DNA of 64,000 nt, taken from Catonia carolina (taxonomy: Eukaryota > Arthropoda > Insecta > Hemiptera > Achilidae). Both the position numbers and the translations under genes were made by a program. Shown in pieces: positions 11,516 through 22,344 of the stretch. The notes beneath the pieces are model-generated. The model saw only the letters and a list, made by a program, of their open reading frames with translations. It searched no databases and was not told the DNA's origin. Every line of letters starts with the position of its first letter. Positions within the stretch are counted from its first letter, which is position 1. The DNA is taken from NCBI GenBank assembly GCA_035578175.1, contig JAQMRL010000007.1, positions 52,599,227 through 52,663,226 of the forward strand, read 5' to 3'.

Positions 11516-12465
11516 AACAGAATATCTCAAGAACGGAACATCGTACGAACTTGAAACTTGAAACTTAAGTTACATATCACTACCGGACCCGACACGAACA
11601 TTTTCATCAAAATCGGTCAACCGGAAGTAGTAGTTTATTCGTATAATTTTTCACTTTTTTGCGATTTTCTCAAAAACTAGTCCTACGATTTTTTTTAAAA
11701 TCAACTGGTTTACTACACTTTCTATGCTCTACAATATAGGGTAGGCACCATGTTTGCTGAAATTCTGCTTGAGGCTGTTTTTACGTCAAAACATTTTCTT
11801 TTTAAGATTGCGGCTTTAATATGCATTTTAGCGCAAAACATTATATAATAAAAGTTGTAGAGAATGTAAAATTCTACAACTTTTATTTCAAACATTTTTT
11901 TGTATAACGCTTAGTTTAGCGGTAATTTGCGATTTTCTGTTTTTTTTTCTCACGAAAACGTGAGAAAAATCGATTTTTTTAACATTTCGGTCTTAGTATG
12001 CATTTACGACAAAAGTAAATATAATTAAATTTATAGAAAATTAAAAGATCTACAACTTTTGTTTAGAGCATTTTTCTCTACAGAGCCTAGTTTAGCGTGA
12101 AAGCTTGATTTTCCGTATTTTTAAGCCAAACTGAGTTCGATTGTCATTTTGCGTCATTCACTCATGATTAAAATAAGGTTATGTTTTTGAGGTTAGTTTT
12201 TGTTTATTTCTAATATTTTATTAATAATGTTAGGTTTATTATTAATTATTTGCATTGGCAAGAGAAAGTTGTGTGAGTGTTTCACACCAGATTTTTCTGT
12301 TAAGAAGCCTATTAAAAATGTTTTCCATTTAAAATGATTAAGTTTCTATTTTAAAACACCTTTGTTACATAAAAAAGAAACTCTTTAAAAACATCGAAAT
12401 AAACTCTGATTTAAAAAAAATTCGGATTCGCAGGATTCAGATAAGCGAGGTTTCTGGGTAGGTAC
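10505..12465 (+). mobile_element. Possible Tigger/pogo-like remnant split by FAM1
   Basis: The left side has CCCCGATAATCCGAAATGA (about 10508-10526) and the right side, past the inserted FAM1 copy, has an inverted GATTCAGATAAGCGAGGTTT-like block near 12435-12455. TTATCCG-type repeats near the ends are typical of pogo/Tigger transposons. The interior (about 10840-11110) has scraps of frame but no convincing transposase motif. If the reading is right, FAM1 (11308-12295) inserted into it. The ends are too decayed for a firm call. Confidence 0.3.
11308..12295 (+). mobile_element. FAM1 element, reference full-length copy
   Basis: 988 bp. The left end is ACTTTCTCTTGCC, followed at once by CCTATATGAATATATAGG, a 7-bp stem with a GAAT loop. 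A (TG)n tract runs about 11442-11511. Further stems include AATAAAAGTTGTAGA paired with 11873-11887, and CTCACGAAAACGTGAG at 11949-11964. The right end has GGCAAGAGAAAGT, the inverse of the left motif, about 30 bp inside the terminus, then the stem-loop GTGTGAGTGTTTCACAC and CAGATTTTT. There is no protein-coding potential. The asymmetric inverted repeat, stem-loops and central microsatellite resemble Helentron-associated (HINE/DINE-1-like) elements. That classification is an inference. Confidence 0.92.
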
Positions 12466-12499
12466 GTATATAGCCTAAGTAAATTTTAAAATAATTTAA

Positions 12500-13158
12500 G
12501 GGGGTCACCTTCAAAATATGTTTTGTGTTCAAAATTTGTAAATATCTTTTTATGTGCCCGAAATGCATCTAATCTTTTAATTAAAATCAGAATCAAGATT
12601 ATTTAAACATTTTACCCTCTAGAACAGCTTCCACTTGTCTCAGAAATTTGGGTGTAATTACTTTGATCAGCTTACATATATAAATTGTCGTCAAATTAAG
12701 GAAAGGTCTCATTCTAGAATACCTTATAAATGGTTGCCGTATTTATTCCTTTTATATTAATTTTTTTAAAGATTTCTCTAACAGAAACTAATATTTTGAT
12801 CAACAAAGAAATAAAATAGTTTTTAAAATAAACGTAATATTTGAGTTTTAAAGTTGCATTACCATGCAGAATGAAATTCCGAGTAATATAAATGAACAAT
12901 TTCTGGAAATCAGTTGAGTAGGTCAAAGGTTATGATTTTTTGAAAAAAATTGTAACGTGTTTTAATTCTTGAAAGTGAAAATGAAGTTTAAATAGATTTT
13001 TACAAAAGAAATTATTGATTTTGCTCTGCCATTCCTTTTGTTTTAAAACAAATGGTATTAATAAAATGAATATACCATTGTTTTCAGAATAATTTACTCT
13101 ACAAAAATAGCGAATTTTTTTTCAACAATAAAATTTTTTTTTGAAGGTAGATTTCCCC
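12500..13158. mobile_element. TTAA-flanked MITE (GGGG...ACCTTCAAAA ends)
   Basis: TTAA at 12496-12499 and 13159-13162 bracket a 659-bp segment. The left end is GGGGGTCACCTTCAAAA. The right end reverse-complemented is GGGGAAATCTACCTTCAAAA, so the inverted repeats share GGGG and a displaced ACCTTCAAAA. A second, truncated right end lies at 50345-50440. No transposase is encoded (the 12714-12926 minus frame is AT noise). Inferred TTAA-specific, piggyBac-like MITE. Confidence 0.55.
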
Positions 13159-13500
13159 TTAATAAATTTTGTAAATGATATAATATGAAAAAATTGAGCA
13201 TTTTTTACGTAGCAGGGATCTGAATATAGAAGTCCCAGTCAGATTTGTAAAAGGTACTTTTTTTGGTGAAAAGAATGTATAAATAAATAAATTTTGTACG
13301 GAATAATAAATAAAGGCCTGGACTCTTAGAGAGGATTGAGGTGATGGTCATTTTTACTAAACAGATCTATTTTTGTATTTTATAATTTATACTGACTGAT
13401 TCATGAAGTTTCAACGGCGCTTTCTAAACTCACTCTACAAACCAAAAGAAAGAAAAAAAACTTTAATAATATAAAAAAATGTCCTAAAACGCTTTAGTCG

Positions 13501-13765
13501 CGAGTTACGGCTAACGAAAGATTTCACCCGAAACTCTGTACCCTCGGTGAAATGAAGACTTGCTGAAATTCTGAAAAGGTAACTTAAGGGGCGAATTCAA
13601 TTTTCTCTTATGACTTTTAACATAAAAATTCGAATAAAACAGATCCCAAACTGTAGGTACATCTCATGGTTTCTAAAATAAAATCGACGTAAAATAGAAA
13701 AATTGTGCCTAAAAACACTCTTTTTCAGGTTTTAATTAAAATAACTTTGTTAAATGATCAATAAA
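13501..13765 (+). repeat. Left arm of a ~260-bp inverted repeat pair
   Basis: The block from CGAGTTACGGCTA through AATAACTTTGTTAAAT is the diverged reverse complement of 15380-15637. Shared strings include GGTGAAATGAAGACTTGCTG and GTGCCTAAAAACAC. The arms flank SINE S1 and a FAM1 copy, so they may be the long terminal inverted repeats of one ~2.1-kb element that was later invaded, or two opposed copies of a repeat. Confidence 0.75.
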
Positions 13766-13854
13766 TACATAAAAATTAAATAAACTTGTATTGGTACTTG
13801 TGAATCGGTAGAAAATAAGGTAAGAAACAACCAAATACGAGTAAAACGGATCAC

Positions 13855-13995
13855 GCGGTCTTGGGTTCGAATCCCACTCGGGCATGGCATTTTTTCATAC
13901 GCTACAAGAAATTCATTACATCCTTCACCGTCTGCATTAGCAGCATTTTGCAAAACAGTCGGACGTAAAACCAAAAAAAAAAAAAATAAAAAAAT
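13855..13995 (+). mobile_element. SINE S1, poly(A)-tailed, copy 2
   Basis: It begins GCGGTCTTGGGTTCGAATCC (B box), continues through TTCACCGTCTGCATTAGCAG and CAGTCGGACGTAAAACC, and ends in an A-rich tail with AAAT units. Same 5' breakpoint as the copies at 8617-8764 and 29257-29401. Confidence 0.82.
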
Positions 13996-14036
13996 AAATA
14001 AATAAAAAAAAAAGAGTAAAACGGAAAGTTTATTTT

Positions 14037-14167
14037 ACTTTCTCTTGCCTATATGAATATATAGGAAGGAAAGTATTGTTTTCATGTCGATTTTTCGAAA
14101 TCGAGTTTTCACCGGATCTACACGTTTTCAGACCCCCTGAACCCAAAAAACATGTTTTTAGCGATTG

Positions 14168-14230
<63 letters not shown>

Positions 14231-15006
14231 CAGAATATCTCAAGAACGGAACATCGTACGGACTTGAAACTTGAAACTTAAGTTACATACCACTACCGAA
14301 CCCGACATGAACATTTTCATCAAAATCGGTCAACCGAAAGTTGTAGTTTATTCGTGTAATTTTTCACTTTTTTGCGATTTTCTCAAAAACTGGTTCTACG
14401 ATTTTTTTTAAATCGCTTTATTTACTTCATTTTTTATGCTCTACAAGATAGGGTAGGCGCCATGTTTGCTGAAATTCTTGTTGAAGCTGATTTTACGTAA
14501 ATAAAGTGTGTTTTTAAGATTACGGCTTTAATATGTATTATAGCGCAAAAGTTTATATAATAAAAAATGTAGAGACTTTAAAATTATACAATTTTTATTT
14601 CAAACATTTTTTTGTATAACGCTTAGTTTAGCGGTAATTAGCGATTTTCTGTTTTTTCTCACGAAAACGTGTGAAAAATCGATTTTTTTAAGATTTCGGT
14701 CGTAGTACGGATTTTATGACAAAAGTGTATATTATCAAATTTATAGGAAATTAAAAGATCTACAAATTTTATTAATAGCATTTTTCTCTACAGAGCCTAG
14801 TTTAGCGTGAAAGAGTGATTTTCCGTATTTTTAAGGCAAACTGAGATAGATTTTCATTTTGCGTCTTTCATAATGATTAAAATTAGGTTATGTTTATTGA
14901 GGTTAGTTTTTTGTTTATTTCTAATGTTTTATCACTAATGTTAGGTTTATTGTTAATTTTTTGTATTGGCAAGAGAAAGTCGTGTGAGTGTTTCACACCA
15001 GATTTT
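14037..15006 (+). mobile_element. FAM1 element, full-length copy
   Basis: Complete copy with both ends, the terminal stem-loop blocks and a TG tract at about 14169-14228. It is slightly more diverged than 11308-12295. It lies between the two arms of the inverted repeat at 13501-13765 and 15380-15637. Confidence 0.9.
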
Positions 15007-15379
15007 TTTTGTTTTAAACATAACATATCAAAGCGTACTGAAAAATGACAAAATTTGCAATGAAAGTAAATATTTACTAGCTAATATTTAAGTATGCCTG
15101 GTAAGCAAACTCACCAATCGTTACAATTAATGTTCGAAAATTTATTTTTATTGTTCAATACATTTGTCTACATGATTGATAATCGTACGTGTTACTCTTC
15201 GAAATTTTGCCGAGATGCCCTAAGTTGCGCAGCGGCATCCATATTGCGGGCTATTAATTCCTCACGGGTATAAACTTTAGTCTCATAAACAATATTTTGG
15301 TTTTAATTTTCTTGCCTCATTGTACACCAGTTTGTTAAAAATTATTTTTTTCCCCAGTTCTGTTATAACTTTTTTGTAT
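15007..15379. other. No gene seen
   Basis: The spacer between a FAM1 copy and the right inverted arm has no recognisable content. Confidence 0.45.
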
Positions 15380-15637
15380 TAATTATTTATTTAACAAAGT
15401 TATTGCCGTTCAAAACTAAAACGATGTGTTTTTAGGCACAGTTTTTTCTGCTTTACGTCGAATTTCTTAAAAATAAAGAGATATACAGTTGTGGGACCGG
15501 TTATATTCGATTTTCAAGATTAAAATCATAAGAAACAACTGGATTCACCTTTTAATGTATCTTTTCAGAATTTCAGCAAGTCTTCATTTCACCGAGGTAC
15601 TGAGTTCTGGGTGAAGTCTTTCGCTAGTCGTAACTCG
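15380..15637 (-). repeat. Right arm of the inverted repeat pair
   Basis: Reverse-complement partner of 13501-13765, including TTTAACAAAGTTATT, the TTTTTAGGCACAGTTTTT block and the CAGCAAGTCTTCATTTCACC block. The short-period array that follows (15645-15900) has no counterpart at the left arm. Confidence 0.75.
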
Positions 15638-15644
15638 AAACTCG

Positions 15645-15900
15645 AAACAATTTTTATGGCTTTGCGTTTATTCATGAAATTTGTAAGATTACGGCACGAT
15701 TATAAATTTTACGCCAAATAAAATTTTTATGGCTTCTCCCATGAAATTATTTTATGGTTCAGCCATGCAATTTGTATCTATGACGTGAGGTTATGGCACG
15801 ATTACAAATTTCACGTCGATTTCAGTTTTTATGGCTTAGCATTCACCCACAAAATCTGTCAGATTACGGCTTGAGTTCAAATTTCACGCCGAAGTTAAAT
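15645..15900 (+). repeat. Degenerate tandem array, about three units
   Basis: Three diverged units share the order TTTTTATGGCTT, a CATGAAATTTGT-like string, GATTACGGCACGATTA and AAATTTCACGCCGA. Units start near 15650, 15727 and 15828. The lengths differ, so the period is not clean. It ends beside the hAT-like remnant. Confidence 0.6.
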
Positions 15901-16309
15901 TATTGAAGTTATTCCAGTCTTCAATAATTACTCTCAGTAACTTAGAAATTGAAGACCATAGAGTTTCTGTTATAGTTGGTGTACGTCTTGATGATGTGAA
16001 AGTACTTATGGCCTTTTTGAAGAGTGAAGGAAAAAATAAGGAATTCCACTGCAGCTCGATAAAAATATGCGACAAGATGAAATTTTTCCAAAACTTTGTC
16101 GTAGTACCAGATTAAGACAATGCGCGAGACAGTGAACAACAGTGAATCTTGGGGAGGGCCTTATCTTTAAATTTCCTCTGAAATCCATTTAAATGTCCAC
16201 CCATTACGCTTGCCCCTTCATAACAGTGTCCTACTAATTTGTGTTCATGATCAAATTCCATGTAATATGTTGAAAAACATATTGTAATTAAAAACAGTAC
16301 GGTTTTCAT
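15884..16309 (-). pseudogene. hAT/ZMYM1-type transposase remnant
   Basis: Minus-strand frames give, in order, GHCYEGASVMGGHLNGFQ (16112-16309 frame), HCLAHCLNLVLRQSFGK (16006-16188 frame) and, after another shift, a segment matching the 'CRxFFxxxxSxxxFF' part. The pattern GQxYDGASxMxG...G.Q...K....A...HC.AH.LNLVL is characteristic of hAT-derived transposases and zinc-finger MYM-type 1-like proteins. At least two frameshifts and a short span (about 140 codons against 600-900 in the family) mark it as a dead internal fragment. No terminal repeats were found. Confidence 0.75.
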
Positions 16310-16319
16310 GCTGTAAAAA

Positions 16320-18220
16320 GCACATGTCGTAAATACGAAACAACTAACTTACACGTAGGCTGCATAGAAATGTAGGTGCAGTAGACTGGTCGACCCGCCC
16401 AACCTCTTCACTATTAGGGGTCGCGTGGGGAGAGATAGGCGTGGGGATTTGGCGCTGATGTCACCGTTATCATGGGAGCTCGCTCTCGTCTAAAGAGAAA
16501 TCATCCGTTTAACTCCTCACTACGTAATTTATTTACGTATATCAACGGCTTAACAACGGCTATTTAAAACATTAGAAAGCGTTTTAAGTACATACAATAA
16601 TCTGATGTACTTTTTGCACGGCACTTCGTAATAACAGAAATTACATATATATTGCGGAAGACATAAATCTCGATACTATCCAAAAAATAGGTGAAGATGC
16701 TCTTCACCTACCTCATCTGATTAGCCACCGCTGATTTTTGTAATCAAATTAGTCTATGTAATTAGGTTGTAACTTACCAATAGTTATAAGCGTAAGAATT
16801 TGTTGTAATTTATTAGCTTGTTATAAAATAATATATTTCAAAAAAGTTTGTCAATAATTCTAACCGGATGCATTCTTGAAACGTATTCTTAAATGCATGT
16901 ATTCTTAAAATAATATCTAGGAGAATAAACGTGCTCAAGAGAACCAGAAAACCGGGGAAAGCAATAAACAATTTTATCTAATTCACACCTTTTAGGCTAG
17001 CAATTTATAATAAAGTTAATGTTTTAATATAAATTAGCATTATGATTTATTAGATATGAAAACTAAATTGCACAGGTAGTAAATAAATAAGTTGATATTC
17101 TAATTAGCTTTAGATTAAAGCATCTCAAGTGAGAACTCAGAAGAAAATTTCTCTTCATTTTAAGTCTCAAAGTAAGTAAGTAAATTAAGATTTAATTTTG
17201 TAGTAAATTAATATGTGTTCAGTCGCTAATGAAATCTGAAACGTTAAAGGATCTGTTAGTAGCAAAAGGAATTTATTGTAATTCCAAGTCAATGAAAATT
17301 TATCAAAGAAATGAATTAAATATAAATATTACTATTTTTATGAAATAAAATAAAAAGTATAATGTACTATATAAGTCAATTTGATAAATCGTTCTAGAAT
17401 TACCAGTTTTCAAGTACAGAATATCCCAAAATTATTTCTTAACTAATTTTTTAATTAATCAGACTTAGTGACGAACTTCGCTCTTTAAATTTTTCTACTA
17501 CAGCATACCGTCGTACATCGTCGAGGAATCGGTTCGAAAGACATCAAATACAGAGAAAAATGATAAAACAGATAAAAAATTGGTGATTATATGAAAGGGT
17601 ATTGTTACCTACAAGGTAGTCGTATTAGCGTGTGTTCATTAGCATAGTCTTTTCTCATTATCCTTTTTATTGCTATTCATTTTTAATATGTTTTGTATTA
17701 CTTTTGTTAAGTTTTATTTAATATCTAGTGTTTCATAATTTTTTTATATTTCTGTATAGTTTTTTGATTTAAGGTTTAGAGTGTACTTTTTTGATTTATT
17801 TACAGAATTCTAAAAATCCTCTTATATATATATTATTGGTAGGCTACCCTCTCTGTCTTTTAATTATTGTTTCTAAATACTAAAATAGTTCCTTATTTTA
17901 ATTCTAATCAGATCTACTTCATTGTGTATAAAAAATACGACTGTTAACGGGATTTACTTTTTCGATCAACATTTAAGTGAATGTGATTAAGTGTGTTAGT
18001 ATATAGCCTAAAACTAGTATAATACTTAGGGTGTTACTAATGCAGAAGTTCTCTTTATATAGCGTTTAAGGTACAAAATTATTGTTTTTGTAATTAAGAT
18101 TACATAATTATTCTGGTTGTAAATCCTTCTTCTATGGTTAGGTAGGTCTGACCTTTCAGTTTGTTTAACATTTTGTAAGAATAATTTTATAGAAGTAATT
18201 TTTTTGTTAGTTTATTTAAA
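16320..18220. other. Mostly anonymous AT-rich DNA
   Basis: A less AT-rich patch at about 16370-16500 has no recognisable content. A perfect 10-bp hairpin (TAGGTGAAGA, loop TGC) lies at 16688-16710. I see no gene. Confidence 0.5.
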
Positions 18221-18224
18221 GTTA

Positions 18225-18356
18225 CATCAACAGCTAGGTTATTAGCGACTACGGTGGGTTTTAACTTGTTATAGTTTCCAGATACTAGCCGGAAATTGAA
18301 CCCGGGACCTCCACGTTGTAGGCTAGCAAGCTACCGCTACGCTACGAAGGCAGCCT
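18225..18356 (-). mobile_element. tRNA-derived SINE S3, copy 1
   Basis: The minus strand from 18356 has an A-box-like TAGCGTAGCGGTAGC and a B-box-like GGTCCCGGGTTCAATTTCC, then a body containing AACCCACC. The copy at 50150-50292 has the same layout. The acceptor and T arms do not pair well, so this is a SINE head rather than a functional tRNA. Confidence 0.65.
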
Positions 18357-18359
18357 CTA

Positions 18360-18915
18360 AGTAATTTATTATTAGTCTAATCGCAATGATCTACTGCAAT
18401 TTATTATCTTGTTAACAAATCCTGTTTATAAGTTTAAAAAGAGCTTGTTTATTATAACCAGATCCCGATAGAAACTGGAATGAGTGTAACAATATTCAAT
18501 GTTTTCTACTCAAATCTAGTTCAATAGTTCATTAGGGATCTCGAGAGTAAGACTTGGGGCACTTCGGTGCTTTATATGTTTACTGTAGGGCCGCTTTTAC
18601 ACAATTACCAAACAAAATTTCTCTAGCTGCTTGTGGTCAATCGGTGAACTTCCAGAAAGTTTTGTCAGTACGCCTTTATTGAGTGTCTTCAAGAAGCGTT
18701 AAGATGAAGTATTGGAGAACTTAATTGTTGATCGTTCAGTACATGCCTGTCTAAGTATGCATGATAAAGTTTTTGTTTATTATCTTTACTGATTTTATAA
18801 GGGAGGTTATTTTAAAAAGTAGTATTGGCTGATTTGTTTCAGCCTAACATCCCTTAGTCTTTATTATTAACAATAATAATAATGTTAAGCATTAGGTCTA
18901 CTACTATTCTCACAA
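18360..18915. other. No gene seen
   Basis: Anonymous sequence with no recognised coding frame or repeat. Confidence 0.45.
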
Positions 18916-18919
18916 AATT

Positions 18920-19006
18920 AAAAAACAAACAAGTTTCTCTTATCCGTTTCGGTTAAGGTGGGTTACAGTTAAGCAGGTTTCGGATAATGGGGGTTTTACG
19001 GTAGAA
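18920..19006. mobile_element. Tigger/pogo-like terminal fragment
   Basis: CTTATCCGTTTCGGTTAAGG, a GGGTTACAGTTAAGCAGG block and TTTCGGATAATGGGGGTTTT form the repeated TTATCCGAAACC-type motif array seen at ends of pogo/Tigger elements. Only one end is recognisable and no transposase lies beside it. Confidence 0.4.
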
Positions 19007-19009
19007 CAC

Positions 19010-20005
19010 TACGTTCACACTAAGATATCAGTCTGGCCACCCTGAAAATGACACTCCAACTACAGACAGCCTCTCGCTACCGTTCATCCCTAGTACCAGT
19101 TGTTTGTACATGTGATTTTTGGTTAATTATAAGTAAAGGTTTTGTGATTTTATTTTGTTCGATATTTTTTTGACATTGAGTTGGATTTTCGTTGACATTA
19201 CACAAAAGTGTTTTTACACCATCATTATCAACCCTCAGGATAGGTCATGATCATTTTCGTAGTAGAAAGTGACACATGCACCAACTTGTATTCTATCAAA
19301 ATTTAAAAGCAGTAACGTTATTATTTGGAAATAATTTAATATCATTTTATTTTTTGCGATTCTAAGTAATTGTTGAATGAGAATTAGTAAATTTTTTAAA
19401 CTTGGCCGATAAATGAAGTTGTGTTTAAAGGAGCTACTTTTGGCAAAACGTACGTTGTCCTTGGTTTTCTCTTTGTGCTTTTGATCTGGTAGTTTCTAAA
19501 AAAGCAGACACTTTGCCAATAAATTTAAATGAATTGATTTAAAGGCCAGAGTTAACATTGATTCTCATGTCAAATTCGTAACGAGTCTTAGATTGTAAAT
19601 GTTGAAATGTATTGAAAGAAACTGAATAAAACTCAGGATATTTCTAATCACAGTAATACAAGATGATAAAGCAAACCTATGTAATGTTTTCATAATTCTT
19701 CAAGCAGTACTACTTCTTGCACAACGAGTGAGCGAGTGGCTACAAAAAAAAATCAGTCGCGGAAGAAATGGGAGACAAAATACTACCAGTTTACATGTCG
19801 TGAGTAGGTATATGGTGCTGGGTTGAATCTACGTAAACATTTTGTTTTCCAATGATTTTTAGCTGATTGAGTGTCATGGAACGCGTGAAGCGGGAGGTAC
19901 AGAGTCATTTTCTCCTAATGTCTATTTTATTAAGGCCCAACTATTTATTTTATTTTTTTTTTGTCTTTATCATCTGTAATACCAACGTTTGAAAAAATAA
20001 ATTTT
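19010..20005. other. No gene seen
   Basis: Anonymous AT-rich DNA without recognisable coding or RNA features. Confidence 0.45.
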
Positions 20006-20833
20006 ACGTTCTCTTGCTCTATATGAATATAGGGAAGGAAAGTTTTGTATTCTTCAAAATCGAGGTTTTACCGGATATACACGTTTTCAGCACCTTTGAA
20101 ACTAAAAACCATGTTTTAGTTATTGGTCTGTGTGCGCTTGTCTGTATTTTAACAAAATATCTCAAGAACGAAATATTGTACTAAGTTGAAACTTGCAACT
20201 TTAAGTTACGTACTACGAAAAGACCCCACACAAACATTTCATAAAAATCGGTCTAATGGAAGTAGTATTTGTGCAATTTTTCACTCATAATTTTAGAATT
20301 CATATTTTTATAAATTTTTGAAATAGCGGCTTCTACGATTTTTCACATGACATGGCTGACGCCATGTCTGCTGAAATTCTTGGGAGGTTGTGCTCTTGTA
20401 GTGAAAAATGTTTTATTTTAGGATTGCGGCGTTAATATGTATTTTAGGTGAAAACATACATAATTATAAATGTAAAAGATTAAAAGTTCTATAAGTTTTA
20501 TTTCAAGCGTTTTTCTACAACGCTTAGTTAAGCGTCAATTAGTGATTTTTTGTATTTTTCTTATCAAAATTAGTGAAAAGTAGGATTTTTCAAGATTGTG
20601 GCCTTAGTATGCATTTTACGACAAACGTGTAAACAATAAAATTTATAGTCAATGTATAAAACTACGAGAATTTGTTTCTTCAGAGCTTTGTTTAGTGTCA
20701 ATTTGTGATTTTCCGTGTTAAGTTCTACAAAGGTTGATTTTCATTTTGCGTCATTCACTCATGATTAAAATTAGGTTGAGTTTTTCATTATTTACATTGG
20801 TAAGAGAAAGTCGTGTGAGTGTTACAAACCGGA
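20006..20833 (+). mobile_element. FAM1 element, diverged copy with almost no TG tract
   Basis: Both ends are recognisable (ACGTTCTCTTGC at the left, GGTAAGAGAAAGTCGTGTGA at the right). The microsatellite position holds only TCTGTGTGCGCTTGTCTG. The interior is shortened and substituted throughout, indicating an old insertion. Confidence 0.85.
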
Positions 20834-20929
20834 TCTTTTAATTAAGTTACGTTTATTTATGACATTTTATGAATATTTTTCATGTTTTAGCATAGTTTTT
20901 CAAAAGCAATCTTAGTTATTTTATTAATA

Positions 20930-21080
20930 TAATAATCTACTAACACTTAATTCTTGATACTATTGCACTAATACGGTAGTACAGAAATAAACACAAAAAT
21001 GCTGAATTAATCTACCCTTGCACATGGAAGTCATAGTTGGGTAGGTTAATTTCCAGCTACAAATTTAATTTAAGCAATTT
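20930..21080 (+). repeat. Interspersed repeat R2, copy 1
   Basis: It shares with 49790-49960 the blocks ACTAATACGGTAGTACAG / ATTAATACACAACCGTAAAAG, ATCTACCYTTGMACATGG and CATAGTTRRGTAGRTTAATT. The orientation is the same in both copies. Unclassified. Confidence 0.5.
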
Positions 21081-21084
21081 AGAT

Positions 21085-22340
21085 TTAAGTCAATTTTGTA
21101 AATTAAGAAAAGGAAATTAAGTATGCTTTTAAATTATTTTGTTACAGTAATAAGAAATCTATGTATACTACATTTAAATTAATGAATATTTGTTTGTTTG
21201 CCCCTCATGCATTCCTAAACTTTTTAACCGATTTAAATCAAATTGTATTTACATATTACTCAGTTTCTGGAGCAGATTTTAAGCTTTTGGAAACGTCGAT
21301 CTGATCATTAGAAAGAAAGTTAGGCGCTTAAATGTTGTTTTTGTGCTTTCGAAAAAGTCAGATGTTCGACTTTTAAAATACAGATATATTTAAAACAAAG
21401 GAAAAGTAAAAACAGATTTTTTTTCAATAAAAAATGAGCGCAGATTATAGAGTTCTCTGTAAATTCGATTTTTGTAGGTGCAGCAGCGCGCACAGGTTAC
21501 AGCTAATAGTAAATAAAAATATGAAGATGAACATCCTTCTAAAACTTTTTTTGGCTTTAAGAGGGTATAAATCGTGAAGATTGATTGATTTGAATATATT
21601 AAAATTAATCCTAGCGCAATACTTTTACATTTTAGATTAATGATAAAGCCCGAGAAAGAGAAAAAAGTTAGATTCATAATTAGACATTTTATTTACAGTT
21701 ATGTAAAGTTGTTAAAAATTACATATTTTTCCAATTTTATTCCTACAGATATAAGCATTGTCGTTTAACGCAGTAATACAAAGTAAAGCATTAAAAATTT
21801 AAAGTGTATGATTCCTTTAATGTGAGAACGTAGTTAAAAATATCCAGAAAGTGCTAAGAGCATCTCTTATTTAGTTACGTTAAGTATTTCCTTATCTTAC
21901 CTAGAGTCTACATTCTTTTATCTCGTTTTTAAATTCAACATATTCCATGTATTTAATTATATTTATCACATAATAATAATTGTGTAATGAAAGTAATGTA
22001 ATGGCATTATGGAACATAATAAATGGTGCTAAGAAATACAATTTATAAAATACAACCTTTTTTTATAAAGTAGTAAAACTTAAATAATTATCCGATAAAT
22101 AAAAAAACTATATAAATTTTTATTGTCACGTAAAATAATATAAATTTTATGTGATATTTTAAAATTTACGATAACGTATGAAAAGAAAGTTATACAACTG
22201 CACAGAATGCAAAAAGGGTTCAGGAGTTCCCTCGGAATGGTCGAGGTATAAACGCGAGGCCTTGAACAAACCAGCCGTATATAAGATAAATTAGCAAACT
22301 TGTTCGTTGTCCTTCACAGCAAAGAAAACTGCGTATGTAA
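21085..22340. other. AT-rich stretch, no gene seen
   Basis: A patch at about 21180-21300 (TTTGTTTGTTTGCCCCTCAT followed by an AACCGATTT-type string) has the look of a repeat end, but no second copy is in the window. The 21390-21677 minus frame is unrecognised and AT-driven. Confidence 0.4.
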
Positions 22341-22344
22341 AATT

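Noticed and set aside
11347..11568. Recurrent frame starting MFSCRFFEIEFSPDLHVF at many loci, followed by Cys/Val runs
   Set aside because: It recurs because the FAM1 element recurs. The tail is simply the translated TG tract, the length follows the microsatellite, and old copies do not preserve the frame.
15645..15900. CRISPR-like array
   Set aside because: The units are degenerate and of unequal length with no conserved spacer structure, and the genome is eukaryotic.
18283..18356. Functional tRNA gene
   Set aside because: A- and B-box-like strings are present, but the acceptor and T arms do not pair, and a SINE-type body follows that is shared with 50150-50292.
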